Shown in pieces: positions 11,252 through 22,508 of a DNA stretch of 64,000 bases. Both the position numbers and the translations under genes were made by a program. The DNA lies in contig NC_065919.1 of the NCBI RefSeq assembly GCF_024586455.1, positions 38,106,839-38,170,838 on the forward strand, given 5' to 3'. The notes under the pieces are model-generated. The model was given only the letters and a program-made list of their open reading frames with translations, was not told the origin of the DNA and did not search any database. This DNA is from Bactrocera neohumeralis. Lineage: Eukaryota; Arthropoda; Insecta; Diptera; Tephritidae. The first letter of the stretch is position 1, and each line of letters begins with the position of its first letter.

Positions 11252-14200
11252 GTGAGTGTAAATTGAGTGTTATAGTACATGTATGCTGATTAAATAAGAA
11301 GAGTCTGCATGCCTGCGCATAACACTAGTTTGAGCTACAGAGATAATTAGGGATGTTGGTTCTGCACTCCTCTTGATAATGAAACCCTCAGGAGCGTTAA
11401 CTCAAAAAGCGAAAGTGTTGGCAGGTTTTTAGTCCGATTCCCAACAGTTAGGCGCAGGAAATGAAAAAGGTCGACACAGCATGTGGTGAAAAAAGGCATG
11501 TATGCGTATATGTTTATGACATCTGGTAATTAATGGTTGCCACATTTCTGACAGCTTGTAATAACCGCAATTTTCGGTAACTTACACTCTTGTTAAACAC
11601 TAAACCACATACCTCCCCCCACACAAAAACAAACGTGAAAAAATTGAAAACCACAAGTGAGGGAACACACACATGAACAAATTAAGGGCATGCAGTGAAA
11701 AGTACGAGTGTTTTTTGGCAATGGTCAAAAACAGCTTTTGGCAACAAACAACAGCAAAAAATTTTACTTTAAAGTGAGGCAAAAGTGCATCAAAAAGATT
11801 GAAAAGAGGCAGTTTTTTGTTTCTCAAAGCCGTCATTTACCTTATCAACTGGCTTGAATAATTTTGTGTTTTTACAAACAAGAAACTAATTAGCTGATTG
11901 TTGTTATTGCCTTTTGTAACTACTTTTTCACTAGTCTCAAATACCATTATAATAAAACAAAAATATTATTATAAAAAGCATTTATACAATTGGGTCAAAT
12001 CGTGTCCTTTTCCTATCTGAAAATTAATATTTTCTGACTAGCTCAATTTTCGTCTGAAACTTTTAATAATAATCTTTATAGACGATAATTATTTTTATGG
12101 TGCCAATCAATTTATCGATCGGTTAACTCAAATTTATGGCTTTACAACAAACACATATGCACAAGCAGCACGTACTTGATATTTTCTTATTGAATGAAAT
12201 CACTAAACTCAAATACCCACTAAAGTGCAATTTGAGGCCAAAAACTCTCGCCCATAGTTTTTTGGTTTATAAATCAAAACTAAAAGTCAAAGCCTCCAAC
12301 GAAAACAAGTATTCAAAGCATATGCATATATGTTTATATAATGTATAAGGCTGTCAAAAAAGTCTTGCGGTATTTTTATTGAATTTGTTGTTTTTTTTTT
12401 TATTGAAATTGAAATGAATTTTTGATGACTCATGCCCAGCTCTTGACCGATGCTACGGCTGCTACTATGCCGGTCTCTTTCGACCAATTCAGCGATTTTA
12501 TCGCATTTTTTGACGACAGGCCTTCCGGAGCGTGGTCGAACCTCTACACCAGAACGAAAACGTTGAAACCATCGTTGTGCGGTGGAAATGGAAACTGTAG
12601 CGGGTCCATAAACTGCACAAATTTTATTGGCGGCTTGAGATGCATTTTTGTCTTTATCGTAGTAGTACTGTAAAATATGCCGTATTTTCTCTTTATTTTG
12701 CTCCATGTTTGCTACGCTATAACTCACGAACGACATAAAAGAAACGACAACCAATCAAACACGTGTTAGCGCGTAAAATGAGCTTTCCAAAAAGGTATAG
12801 CATGACCCGATGCGACGAATAAAACTAGAACTACGCGCTTTCAGCGCCAACTAGCGAAAATACCGACCGGTAACGTCTAATTCATGGCTTAATGCAATTC
12901 TGACTTACTCGTATTTTCGAGTTAAGGGGTCATGTGTTCAGGAATAGTGATTATGAAATCAAAGTTTTTTGACATACGAAATAAACGAGCGAATTTATTC
13001 GCTGTTTCTTCTTAAACAAAATATTCGACTTTTTCTCGTAGAGACTTAAGTTCTATATATTGTATGTGAACCTTTGCCCTGCAGTTACACCTTCGATTTT
13101 ATAATATTTTTACTTCAATATTCTGGCGTCCACGCTAACATTTCAGGAATGGTATTAAAACGGCAAGTTTGCGTTAACAAAAAACGAATGATCCAAGAAA
13201 TCGTCGTTAGCATTCTGGCGCAGAAATTCCGATGAAAACGAAAACGCAAAAAGGTTGAGCGATTTCAAAGAAGAGAAAATATAAAATAATAAAAAAATAT
13301 TCAGGCTACACGGGTAAAAAGGCCAAGTTCCCAAGTTCACTTAGAAAATATTTTTATAGTTGTTCCCGAAGGCGAGGTGATAATATGGAATAATCAGCAT
13401 TGGCGCTATTTATCATTTAATTTCTTCTCATTTTGTAATTTTTTCAGTGTAGGCTCCTTGAGCAACCAATTTAATATCACATTTCAAGGCATGTGCGCAA
13501 GCGCGTGTGGCACGTCTCAAACAAAAACCTGTATTTCTCATGAAGCAGGCTTAGTCTAGCATTCGACTGCTCTTACGAGGCGACAACCTTGCAAAATATT
13601 TATTATAATATTTCCCAAAATAAAAAAGAAATTTAGCAAAGGACGTCTTTAACCATTCAAAGGAATTCACAGAAAGTTTTTTAATTCAGGTATTTACGCA
13701 AACAATTTTGAGACGGGAAGAATGCAATTGATAGCGAAGATATGCGCATGAATGTATGCTAAAGTGGAGTAGAAGCAACAGCACAATAAAAAGACTTTGT
13801 ATTTGAAATTTGCGAACAAAAGAAGATTGTTAAGATACAGCACCTATATTATGTGAGGCAACTGATATATCAACTTCTCTATATCGGTCCACTTTTTGAA
13901 AAACACTTCATTCAAATTAAAGTGTTTTGCGTAATAAATTTGAATTAATATGTACATAATTAACAAACCAAGAGATGGCAGTAGTACATAATAAGCACAA
14001 CATTCTTTCTATGCTTAATGTAAATTAGGGTTTAAGTTTTAGCGAGTTAGTACTCACATTAGGTGTCATACGTAAGAGGGATTAATTAATCCCATTAATA
14101 CGACTTGGTTGCAGTCATAGAAAGATTTAGAGTTTCGAAAACTGTTTTTACTTAAATTTGCTTATTCTAAAAATGTTGACCAACGTACAAAGAACGGTAA

Positions 14201-17200
14201 TGAAACTATTGAAGGTAATATACCTTCTGCATCACAGACACAAGACCAAAAAGAATTAAATTCAGGAATAGACAATAAAACTTTGCACACCTCTCTTCGA
14301 ATTTGATTTCACTCTTAAAAATCTTACAAATTCGAATGTAACCTTTTCAGCCAAATAACTTGAAAAAGAATGCGAAAAAACTGATCAGATAACACCCAAC
14401 CAGCCAATTTTAATTGTAGTAACGCACGAGACAGATCAATAATTCATTTCTACATGACCCCTAAAACAAGCTCTAAAACCAATGTTGCCGCACTGTCAGA
14501 CACGGGTTCAATGACTGCTGCTACATGCAGAACACATGAGTATCATAAAGCGCCGCGTCGTGTTGCATGCGAGAGAAAAAAGGTGAATCTGAAATACAAG
14601 CAACAGATTAAGCGACGCGCTTTCGCTTTTTGTTCCCTGGCTTCTAAATGCTGCAAGTTTTGGCTGTGGCTGCCATCCACACCTCGCCACTTGAGCCTTA
14701 AACCACTGGGATTGGCTCTTTCGGAATTGCCCGCACGCTGAACCTGCTCTTATTTAAATTTATTTGCTATCTTCCTTAATGCTTTTTTGTGCAATATTTC
14801 GGTCGCGCCCTTTCGCGGATGAATTGAACTGAAAAGTTTCAATGCCGACTGCACGGCACGCACGGCGACTTGTTGCATGCAGCAGTACTCATATTAGACA
14901 TGTTGCTGTAGATTTTGTTCACCATTCGCTCGGCTGTGTGTGCTTGACCTTGAAAGGGTTTGCTTATTAAGTATATCATAAATTTCCTGATTCGACTTGT
15001 TGTATTCTTTATATCGACGTTGCGGCGAAGCATATAAGCCAGACGTGTCAGAAGTTTCTTCTTTTTTTTTTGCACGAGCGTTAATTGTTTTTATTTTCGC
15101 CCCACACCCAAAATGATTAATGCGGATTTTTAATGAAATTCTTGTAGTTTCGTAATTTTTGTGTACATTCTGCGCTTCGAAAGCTGCTTACCTGATCCTC
15201 GTCGGATCCCGAGCAAGTGTCATATAGCCTTTTGTTGAAAGTTGGGCAGCAGTTCCGAAATTGTGTATCGCTTATTTTCTTTAAATTTGATTGCAGTTCG
15301 TATCCATCTCCTGGTGGCCCCCCTCACGAACCTCTCAATTTCGCGGTCATTATTCACTTTCGTCGCTTCAAAGGTGTTCCGTCCGCTGGCTGCACGCACA
15401 GACTTTGCTGCAGATTTGCAAATTGGTTTAATCATACAATTGATGTGCGACCATTTGTTTTAATAAGAAACGACTGTCCGGCGGCTAACCGCTAACAGGT
15501 ACGGCGCAAGCATGCGCAACGCACTTTGAACACAGTGATAAGCAAATTAATTTTCACTCTTTTATTATTGGGGAGTTAAGTAGAAATGTCCGTTGATAGC
15601 TGTGGCCGCAGTCAATTTTTCATACCGATAAATGATGACTTAAAGCGCAAATGCAAATAAGCCACTTACAGCATTGAAGACTACAAGACAATATCATATG
15701 GACTTGCTTTGCACACTATAATCCGTACTAGAAATTTAAAGTATCTTTTCTCGCTTATTTTTTTTAAGATAAATTACCTATGGATAGATGGAGAAGAATG
15801 GATTTGTGTATAAGTCCGTGATTCCTATGGAAGTTCGGCAATTGAATTGAATCTATATGGTAGTTGGACCTCTCCTTCAAAAGACACGTAATAAATCCAC
15901 ACCCGTCGAAAAATAGTTTTAAAGGACATACGAAATAAATAAAAAAAAAAATATTATTTGAAATTTCTCTATTTATTGTGAAAAATTTGTACTGATGCCA
16001 AAAAGAAACTTGTGGAGGCGTACGCCAAGCGAATCAACGAAATAAAGTTCAGCAAGATCGATAACACTCACTCTAAAAATATCAAAGCAACATTTTTGAA
16101 CATATCGTTATATAAGTGGGTGTCATGCGACACATAATCGACACAATCGGCTTGTTGAAAATGATTGTCATTTTGACTTTGGAAAGCTTATATATCCACC
16201 ATATTCTCCATATCTGATTATTTTATTGCCCCCACACCCCAATAGATTGCTTGCTGTGAAAAATAATTACTATAAAAGAGAATCATCGAGAGTGGACCTA
16301 TATCGGAACATAAGTCAAACCTTTATTTCTCAAATTTTGCCGGCATTTAAAGTTCTCGCACTGTTTGTTCAAATAGTAAAAAAGAAACGACCGCAATTTT
16401 TTGCAGCACCGAGCTTTTTTAGCTTCATGAATCATAAAAGAAGAAGAACTGAAAGCTTCTTGTCTAATAAACTTCGTAGAGTGGGAGTCTTAAACTATAC
16501 ACCATAATGGATAATAAACTTGAGTCAGAGATGCAATATGAACGGGTTATAACTGTATGCCGTATATAAATAAGTAACTTTTTTTTCGATGCCACTCGGG
16601 AAAATATAAAGGCATCTCAAATAGTAGAAAGAATAATTGGAAACGCATTTGATTCTACTTAATTGTCTACACATGTACCTAACCCACTTTTAAGCGCTTT
16701 TGGTTATATCATTATATTTGACGAAAACGCTCATAAACAAACAAAATATATAGTTATGTAAATATTTTTCCTTCAGTACAAACTTTTAAATTTAGCACAT
16801 TATAGTTATTATGGTCACTTCCTTTAGTTCGCAGAGAAAACATTTCTCCACTATCGATTTCTAAAATTAATTACAAATATGTGCTTTCGAATGCATAGGT
16901 ACATACGTATGTGTTTAAGTTTTCCCCAGCTCGATGCACGAGTTCATTACACTTACTCACTCATTCACTGTGTCATTCTTATGGCGATGTGTGAATAAAC
17001 AACGCTCGCGCTGCCGACAATTCGAATAAAATTGCTGTCAGTAATTTACACCGTCGCTCTTCTAAGTCCGCTAGTGGCGTTTGACACCAGTGCAACATGC
17101 GGAGGCGCCGCAACGCAACACGTCATTGCAGTATTTACTAAGTGCGGCAATGCGTCAGTGCCCACGAACCACCAACACACTCCTTGGCACGTCTGTAGCC

Positions 17201-20200
17201 ACCTTAAAAGTTTCGTACTGGTTCGCACTTCCTTCCATCAATGGCGCTTTTGTAGAAGTACATACGTATGTGTATATGTGTGTGTGACTATGCCTAGAAG
17301 TAATTCTTCTCGCCACAAGTTCTCCATATTCAACAAGACGCCATAAAGCAACTAAATAATCAAAGCCGCTACCTTCATTTTTCCCCGCTTGTAGCCGCTC
17401 AGTCGACGGACGTAATATCAGTGCTATCGAAAATTGATTCGATGACACGTAGAACTTGATTGCCTACATCCAAAACGAAACAGCGAAGAGTCGCCAGTCT
17501 GGTGGGAAACGGAATGTCAAATACATGTTTGTTTTCGTCCGTGTTTGTGACTTTGGTCCACAGCGTAGTCGTACGTTCCGTTGGCTAACCGCGAGGCGGG
17601 GAATGGGCCGATGGCGGGTTTGGCAATCTTGAATTGGATTTACAATTTTTCTTTATTTTCCATATTTAATTTCGACATTCGTATTTGCCTATGGAAATGT
17701 AATGGGCAACCGAGGAACGTTTCAAATTTGTTCATTCATTGACTGGGAACGCTGCAGGCAACATTGCTTTTGGCTGATTTCCTTGCCTTAGTGTAGGAAC
17801 TTGCCAGTGAAGCAATCAGAAAAGTTTAATAAATATACGATATCCGAAGAATATACTTGTACGTCAGCCAAGACTCGTTGTTGTAAATATTTGCAAAGAG
17901 TTTTTACTTTACTTATAGGTCGCCTACTCAGTCGATATATGAATATCGTTACAACTAATCAAGTTTTAATATACATACATCTTCCTCCTTTCAACAGATC
18001 ACCAGTTCCCCCTCGACCTGACTAACGTGGCCAAGGATCACACGAACCTAGAGAATGATCAACTCCAATCACTCTACCGACGTCTTTGTATATTGAATCG
18101 CTGTGCCAATATGCGTCTCGACCAAGCACACAAGGCGCAAACGCCGCAGGTTTGTCAACTTCCCCTCTCTAAATTACCCCTTAAAGTACAACAAATCATC
18201 AACTCAATCACGTACGATTCATCCCAGCAGAAGGAGGACTCCGATGATGAGAATTGTGCGCTTAGCGAAAATTGGACATTCCAGCCACATATACGTCGTT
18301 GGTCGCGCATTGGTGAAATGGGTCTTGAGCTGCCACCCGCCGGTAAGTTGAATATCGAGAAGACAGAAAGTTCATCCAAGGAGTCCAGTCCAGATCGCTT
18401 TGAAGATGACAGTTACGACATGCCTGGCGGTGGTGGCCTTTCGCTTACTCTACCTGGTAATTCCACAGACTCCATCCTCAATGAATCGACCGATTCAGCA
18501 GCGGTGCGTTTGCGTCGCACTGGTAGTGAACGTTTTAAGGATGGTGCCAAAGCATTCCTACGACGCGTAGAGTCTATAAAATCTCGGCGACGAAAGCGTC
18601 AAAATCGCGAGGGTATTGTTATCAGTGGGCCACAAGCATTGGATTTGTCACAACTCGGCCAGCGCAGCAGCATACGTAAACCGGATGCTGTATATTCCAC
18701 ACCACCTTCACCATCAGCGGTCAGTCCAATGCACACATTCCCGAAGGGCCCGATGTTTGGAAATGAACTGAAAGTACCATCACAAAGTGAAACTTTCCTC
18801 AGTCCGAATCGGGCAAGTCCCAAACGTACACCAACCACACCGCGTTCGATGCGTGCCAGCCCACTACATTTTTTCTCGAATCCGATGCCACATTTGAAGG
18901 AGGGCAAATCAGATGACTCTTCTTCATACTACAGCGATAGCCAAGAATCGTCCGCAGGTGGTAAATTATCCCTGCGCAAGACTCCATCAAAAACACGCAG
19001 ATTTTTGCAACGCACCGGTAAAGTAGATGATATAGGCGCACATTCAGACTCCGAATGTCATCACGGTAGAAAATTACTGATAAAGGACGCCAATTCCAAC
19101 AACACTGAGGTACGTGAAATTCTATATGAGCAAATTAACACCGAGCTCTATGACATATTTTTAACTTCCACAGATAAAAGTCAAGAAACTGACACGCGGT
19201 GGCTCACTTAATTTAGGTAAAGACCCTAAGAAACGAGAAGGTTTCCGGTCGGCGAGCTTCCGTTCGCGTTCCACTTCACGTAAAGAAACAAAACCTGAAG
19301 AAACCGAAAATATTAAACGGTAAGCAACTAATTACACAACATGGGAAAGTGTGTGTTTACTTAATTTGTTTTGTCGTTATACACATCAGTACTCCGGTTG
19401 TGCGATGGCATAGTTTTCAGATGGAGGAGCGTCCAAACATGATCTTCCGGAAATGTTTCTCGCAAAAGATCGATCCTAACATGAACAATCATGGCATTCC
19501 ATTTGTGGCCATGTCAGCAGGCCAGCTACACATTCTACGCAAGCTTGCATTGGTCATACTCACCGGGTATATGGAGCGTTACTGCCCAACACATCGCTCT
19601 GGTTGGAATTGGGAGCTCCCCAAGTTTATTAAGAAAATCAAAATGCCCGACTACAAAGACAAGAAAGTGTTCGGAGTACCACTGTTGTTGATATTGCAAC
19701 GTACCGGGCAGACGTTGCCGATTGCGATACGAGCAGCCTTCCGTTGGCTGCAGGTCCGCGCTCTCGATCAGATCGGCCTATTCCGCAAGAGTGGTGTCAA
19801 GTCCCGCATTATCAAGCTAAAGTCAGAGGTGGAACAACTCGATTCAACGGCGCTTTGCATGGAAGTGTATGACACACAACAAGCTTACGATGTAGCCGAT
19901 ATGTTGAAACAGTATTTCCGCGATCTACCCGAATCGTTGCTCACCACCAAGATGTCCGAAACCTTTGCAGCGATTTTCCAACGTATGTTGCAAATAATTG
20001 ATGTCTACGAAAATAAGGTTATGTGTTATTGTGTATTTATTCATTTTGTAGATCTTCCCAAGGACGTGCGTTTAGAAGCAGTACAGTGCGCCGTACTTCT
20101 ACTACCAGATGAAAATCGCGAAATACTCTACGCTTTGCTGGAATTCTTGACGCTAGTGGCAGCCAATGCGGAGCAAAATCAAATGACTGCAAATAATTTG

Positions 20201-21312
20201 GCGGTTTGTCTGGCACCATCGCTCTTCCATAGCACTATTTCGACAGGTGTAGCTTCGGTTTCAGCCTCACCCAGGAGGCGCAAGGGTGCCGGTGTGCCTG
20301 ACGATAAAGAACTACAAGAGGCAAAAGCTTCACATGAATGCCTGTCCTTTATGATTGAAAACTACAAACAAATCTTCACGGCGAGCAAAGAGAAGATAAG
20401 CAAATGCAATTTCGGCTATATGGAAGAGTCGAAACCAGTGCCTCTGGAGGCACTAGGCGAGGGCATGCAGTTCCATAATTGGCGGGGATATCTGTATGAA
20501 TGTACCAAGGCCACCATCAAGGAGGGTAGAGAGAAGTGAGTATGGAAGAGTATATTACATCCAGTATTAGTTTGATATGTTATTATCTCTCTTTTGTAGA
20601 ACTCGTGGCTGGTTCACGATCTCTTCACAAAATGACAGCAACGTGGACATTGCCTACAAGAAAGTTGGCGACGGCCACCCTTTGCGTTTGTGGCGCTGTA
20701 CCACTGAAGTCGAGGGCCCCCCTAAAGAGGTCTTGGACTACATTATCAAGCAACGCGCCTCATGGGACTCGAACTTGCTGGAGAGTCAAACTGTTAAGAA
20801 ACTGGACGCCACCACGGAAATATTCCAATATGCCATAGACGGGCAGTTCACCACCGACTTTTGTGTGCTACGGTAAGGCGAAAAATCCTAATCAGGAAAT
20901 ATTGATTTCACATATTTTGTGTTTTTTTTCACAGCTCTTGGCAAACAACTGATCTGCCGCGCGGCGCCTGTGTTATTGTGGAAACCTCCATCGATCATGC
21001 AAAGGCAAAACCGATGTTCGGCGCCATTAGAGGTGTTGTGCTGGCTTCGCGCTATTTGATAGAGCCCTGCGGCAGTGGACGATCACGCGTAATGCATTTG
21101 ACGCGGGTGGATGTTAAGTGAGTAAAAATAGTTACTATAAATTCAATTTACTTAAATTTCAAAAATATTAAAATGTGTTATCATCAACTTCTCCCAGGGG
21201 CCGGACTCCCGAGTGGTACAACAAGAGTTACGGACACATTTGCTCGCTGTATTTATCAAAAATCCGCTTGGCGTTCAAGCATGTCGCTGACGGTCCTGAG
21301 AGCAAGGTGTAA
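11180..21312 (+). CDS. cv-c: Crossveinless-c Rho GTPase-activating protein (SAM-RhoGAP-START), 5' partial; exons 11180..11251, 17998..19109, 19174..19319, 19390..19982, 20052..20535, 20600..20872, 20935..21117, 21198..21312
   Basis: Seen: eight exons splice in phase to 992 residues plus TAA, all with GT-AG borders. Residues about 1-60 form the SAM domain (ACKWLRAAGFPQYAQMYE...). Residues about 60-440 are a low-complexity, serine-rich linker with basic patches (SRRRKR, KLTRGGSLNLGK). Residues about 537-730 are the RhoGAP domain, with arginine finger R576 in GLFRKSG and the later block NQMTANNLAVCLAPSLF. Residues about 770-975 form a START domain (NWRGYLYECTK...VMHLTRVD). Known: Cv-c/DLC proteins stimulate GTP hydrolysis by Rho1 (and Rac in some tissues), acting at the cell cortex and adhesion sites during tubule, spiracle and cross-vein morphogenesis. 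Odd: the first visible exon begins in mid-codon, so the initiator lies upstream and was not identified. No frameshift or premature stop is present, so the gene looks functional. Family assignment is firm; orthology to cv-c rather than another DLC protein is strongly inferred. Confidence 0.95.
11252..12348. other. Start of the 6.7-kb cv-c intron (11252-17997)
   Basis: The donor is GTGAGTG. This first part of the intron contains no recognised exon. The intron as a whole also holds a mariner MITE, a GC-rich block and a possible transposase scrap, listed separately. Confidence 0.6.
12349..12865 (-). mobile_element. Internally deleted mariner element (MITE), copy 1
   Basis: The left end GGCTGTCAAAAAAGTCTTGC matches the terminal inverted repeat of the copy at 36836. 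The right end stops inside the repeat after AAAATACCG. On the minus strand it encodes the start of a mariner transposase (MEQNKEKIRHILQYYYDK..., then ISTAQRWFQRFRSG and RSIGQELGMSHQ), that is the two helix-turn-helix domains. The frame then passes directly into sequence next to the end repeat (KFISISIKKK), so the whole D,D34D catalytic domain is deleted. It cannot move itself. Copy 2 has the identical junction. It lies in the cv-c intron, antisense to the gene. Confidence 0.88.
12866..14429. other. Intronic DNA, no recognised feature
   Basis: Within the large cv-c intron. AT-rich, with no open frame that looks like protein. The open frame at 13377-13559 has no recognisable domain. Confidence 0.5.
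14430..15560. other. GC-richer, repeat-poor block inside cv-c intron (candidate regulatory region or alternative exon)
   Basis: Base composition rises visibly compared with its surroundings, and no mobile-element motifs occur. Open frames exist in several frames on both strands: 14454-14741 and 15217-15495 on plus, 15220-15435 on minus. None has a known domain. On the minus strand the edge GATCAG|GTAAGC at 15192/15191 is a consensus splice donor. It is preceded by a short acidic reading frame ending YDTCSGSDEDQ, though that frame meets a stop about 44 codons upstream. It could be an enhancer, an alternative promoter of cv-c, or a nested antisense transcript. This is inference. Confidence 0.35.
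15960..16330 (+). mobile_element. Possible Tc1/mariner transposase scrap
   Basis: A plus-strand reading around 16180-16260 gives FGKLIYPPYSPYL, resembling the PPYSPDLAPSDYHLF block just before the third catalytic aspartate of mariner-type transposases. The expected aspartate-rich continuation is lost. No inverted ends were found. The match is short, so this is tentative. Confidence 0.35.
16331..17997. other. End of large cv-c intron
   Basis: A second GC-richer stretch lies at about 16980-17620 with overlapping open frames on both strands. None was recognised. The intron ends in a pyrimidine tract CTTCCTCCTTTCAACAG at 17981-17997. Confidence 0.5.
17998..19109 (+). CDS. cv-c: cv-c exon: second half of SAM domain and serine-rich linker
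   Basis: A 1112-nt exon. It completes the SAM domain (FPLDLTNVAKDHTNL...NRCANMRLD) and then encodes a long disordered linker rich in Ser, Pro and Arg. The linker includes an acidic serine patch (SSSKESSPDRFEDDSYD) and a basic segment (ESIKSRRRKRQNR). In DLC proteins this linker carries phosphorylation and focal-adhesion targeting sites; such roles are inferred here. The exon ends GAG|GTACGT. Reading past this donor soon gives a stop, which shows where the true splice lies. Confidence 0.93.
19174..19319 (+). CDS. cv-c: cv-c exon: basic linker
   Basis: A 146-nt exon between TTCCACAG and CG|GTAAGC. It encodes IKVKKLTRGGSLNLGK and a basic Arg/Ser/Lys segment. It contains no 60-codon open frame and was found by splice phase and content. 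Introns on both sides are 64 and 70 nt, typical fly short introns. Confidence 0.9.
19390..19982 (+). CDS. cv-c: cv-c exon: pre-GAP region and first half of RhoGAP domain
   Basis: A 593-nt exon starting after ACACATCAG and ending TTTTCCAAC|GTATGT. It encodes TPVVRWHSFQMEERPNMIF, then a conserved region and the GAP start (KVFGVPLLLILQRTGQTLP). The arginine finger codon CGC is at 19784-19786 within GLFRKSG. The predicted open frame begins further upstream in intron sequence at 19349, which is not a real start. Confidence 0.93.
20052..20535 (+). CDS. cv-c: cv-c exon: second half of RhoGAP domain and START entry
   Basis: A 484-nt exon after TTCATTTTGTAG. Joined to the previous exon it gives AAIFQHLPKDVRLEAVQ, which aligns with the family pattern IFQN(V/L)PK. 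It continues through CAVLLLPDENRE and NQMTANNLAVCLAPSLF and ends NWRGYLYECTKATIKEGRE at GAGAA|GTGAGT. The upstream 69-nt intron has no stop in this frame, so open-frame prediction reads through it. Confidence 0.92.
20600..20872 (+). CDS. cv-c: cv-c exon: START domain, first part
   Basis: A 273-nt exon from TCTTTTGTAG to CTACG|GTAAGG. It encodes TRGWFTISSQNDSNVDIAYK and the lipid-binding START core (LRLWRCTTEVEGPPKEVLDY, then FTTDFCVLR). Phase 2 in, phase 2 out. Confidence 0.93.
20935..21117 (+). CDS. cv-c: cv-c exon: START domain, second part
   Basis: A 183-nt exon from TTTTTTCACAG to GTTAA|GTGAGT. It encodes SWQTTDLPRGACVIVETSID and the motif CGSGRSRVMHLTRVDV, conserved in DLC-type START domains. 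It contains no open frame of 60 codons with its own start and was placed by splicing. Confidence 0.92.
21198..21312 (+). CDS. cv-c: cv-c last coding exon
   Basis: A 115-nt exon after CTTCTCCCAG. It encodes GRTPEWYNKSYGHICSLYLS, then KIRLAFKHVADGPESKV and TAA at 21310-21312. PEWYNKxFGH is the conserved end of DLC START domains. The annotated open frame at 21173-21421 is an out-of-frame shadow. Confidence 0.92.
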
Positions 21313-22145
21313 GATGATATATATAGAATATCGTGAGATTATCTTCGGAAATCCAAAATATAAACCACAAATTTCGAAACACGAAAATACGATAAACAAA
21401 CTAAAGACATCACATAGCTAAAGAAACCCTGAGAACTGATTTAAAAAGTGTGTCTTGCATTAAATGTCGCAAATCCTAAAGGCATTTACTTTTTACTAAA
21501 AGTAAAAATATTAAGCAAAAAAATACTATGTTAAAAACTAAAGCAAACACTACCCAAATACGATAAGAGTTCGAAAGTGCCCAAACTGAAGTTACAAAAT
21601 ATTTTTAAAAGGTTCAACAAGGTTTACAAGAATATTATATAAGCGTAAATGACTCATTTAAATGATATTCCTTAAACAAAACAACAACAAGGCATTCAAA
21701 AAGTAACGCACATTAAACTTATACCCAGGAAGAATTACATATCTAAAAATCGCTGAGAAGAAGCGGGCGCTGGTATTTTGAGTCACTGCAATTAACGGAA
21801 ATGGTATTGTGAAAAAATAGGCATTTATCACGGATAGCGCTCAAATTCCTTCATTACCTCTATTAAAATGCTGGCTAATTCGCCTTGGAAAAAGGAGGAC
21901 ATCAAGGCATTCTCAATTTTACTTGTAAATACTTTATAAATTATGGAAAATGTTTATATTTTTCCAAACTGACAGAATGCAATATTTTTTCGTTGCCTTA
22001 AAAATTACGGAAGTAAAATTTAAATCTAAATGTAAAAACATTGTAAATAGTAAATAATTAGTTTAAGAGCCCTGCGGCATTTTTTTAAACATTAAGACTA
22101 CTACTTTATTTGTAACATATAAAAATAAAAAAATTAAAATGTAAA
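21313..22145 (+). other. cv-c: cv-c 3' untranslated region (approximate end)
   Basis: Non-coding AT-rich sequence after the stop. A canonical AATAAA lies at 22124-22129 and another at 22338-22343, so polyadenylation near 22.15 or 22.36 kb is plausible. The true end cannot be fixed from sequence. Confidence 0.55.
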
Positions 22146-22508
22146 CCACTGCAAGCAGTTAGTGGAAATGTATGTTAACCCTTTAACACAAGATAATACT
22201 CAAAACCGAAGCATCACAAAAGTTTTTTTTTACCGAAAATACATTTGCCTTCAAAAATATGAAAGAAACTAACTATAATTATACTTGAAGTTTCACTTAT
22301 ATTTTCGAACTTCGTGCACTTAAATATACAAACACACAATAAATTAACAAAATCGTAAAACCCTATGCTAACGTAGTTACGTAGATGTGATGTATATTTG
22401 TACGTAAACATGAAAATTCCAAGGAAACGCGAGAAACTGCAAAAGAAACAAAGAAAGTAAGCGAAGCGGAGAACCACAGAAATCAGCGACAATTAATTCA
22501 TTTGGAAC

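Noticed and set aside
19349..19389. ATG-like start upstream of the cv-c RhoGAP exon
   Set aside because: These codons lie in the intron between 19320 and 19389, and the splice from 19319 to 19390 keeps the phase.
20008..20051. Alternative 36-nt intron starting at AATAAG|GTTATG in cv-c
   Set aside because: It is too short for a fly intron and leaves extra residues that break the RhoGAP pattern. The donor GTATGT at 19983 gives the conserved IFQHLPK join.
21173..21421. 82-codon open frame over the last cv-c exon
   Set aside because: Out of frame with the START domain; the true frame ends at 21312.
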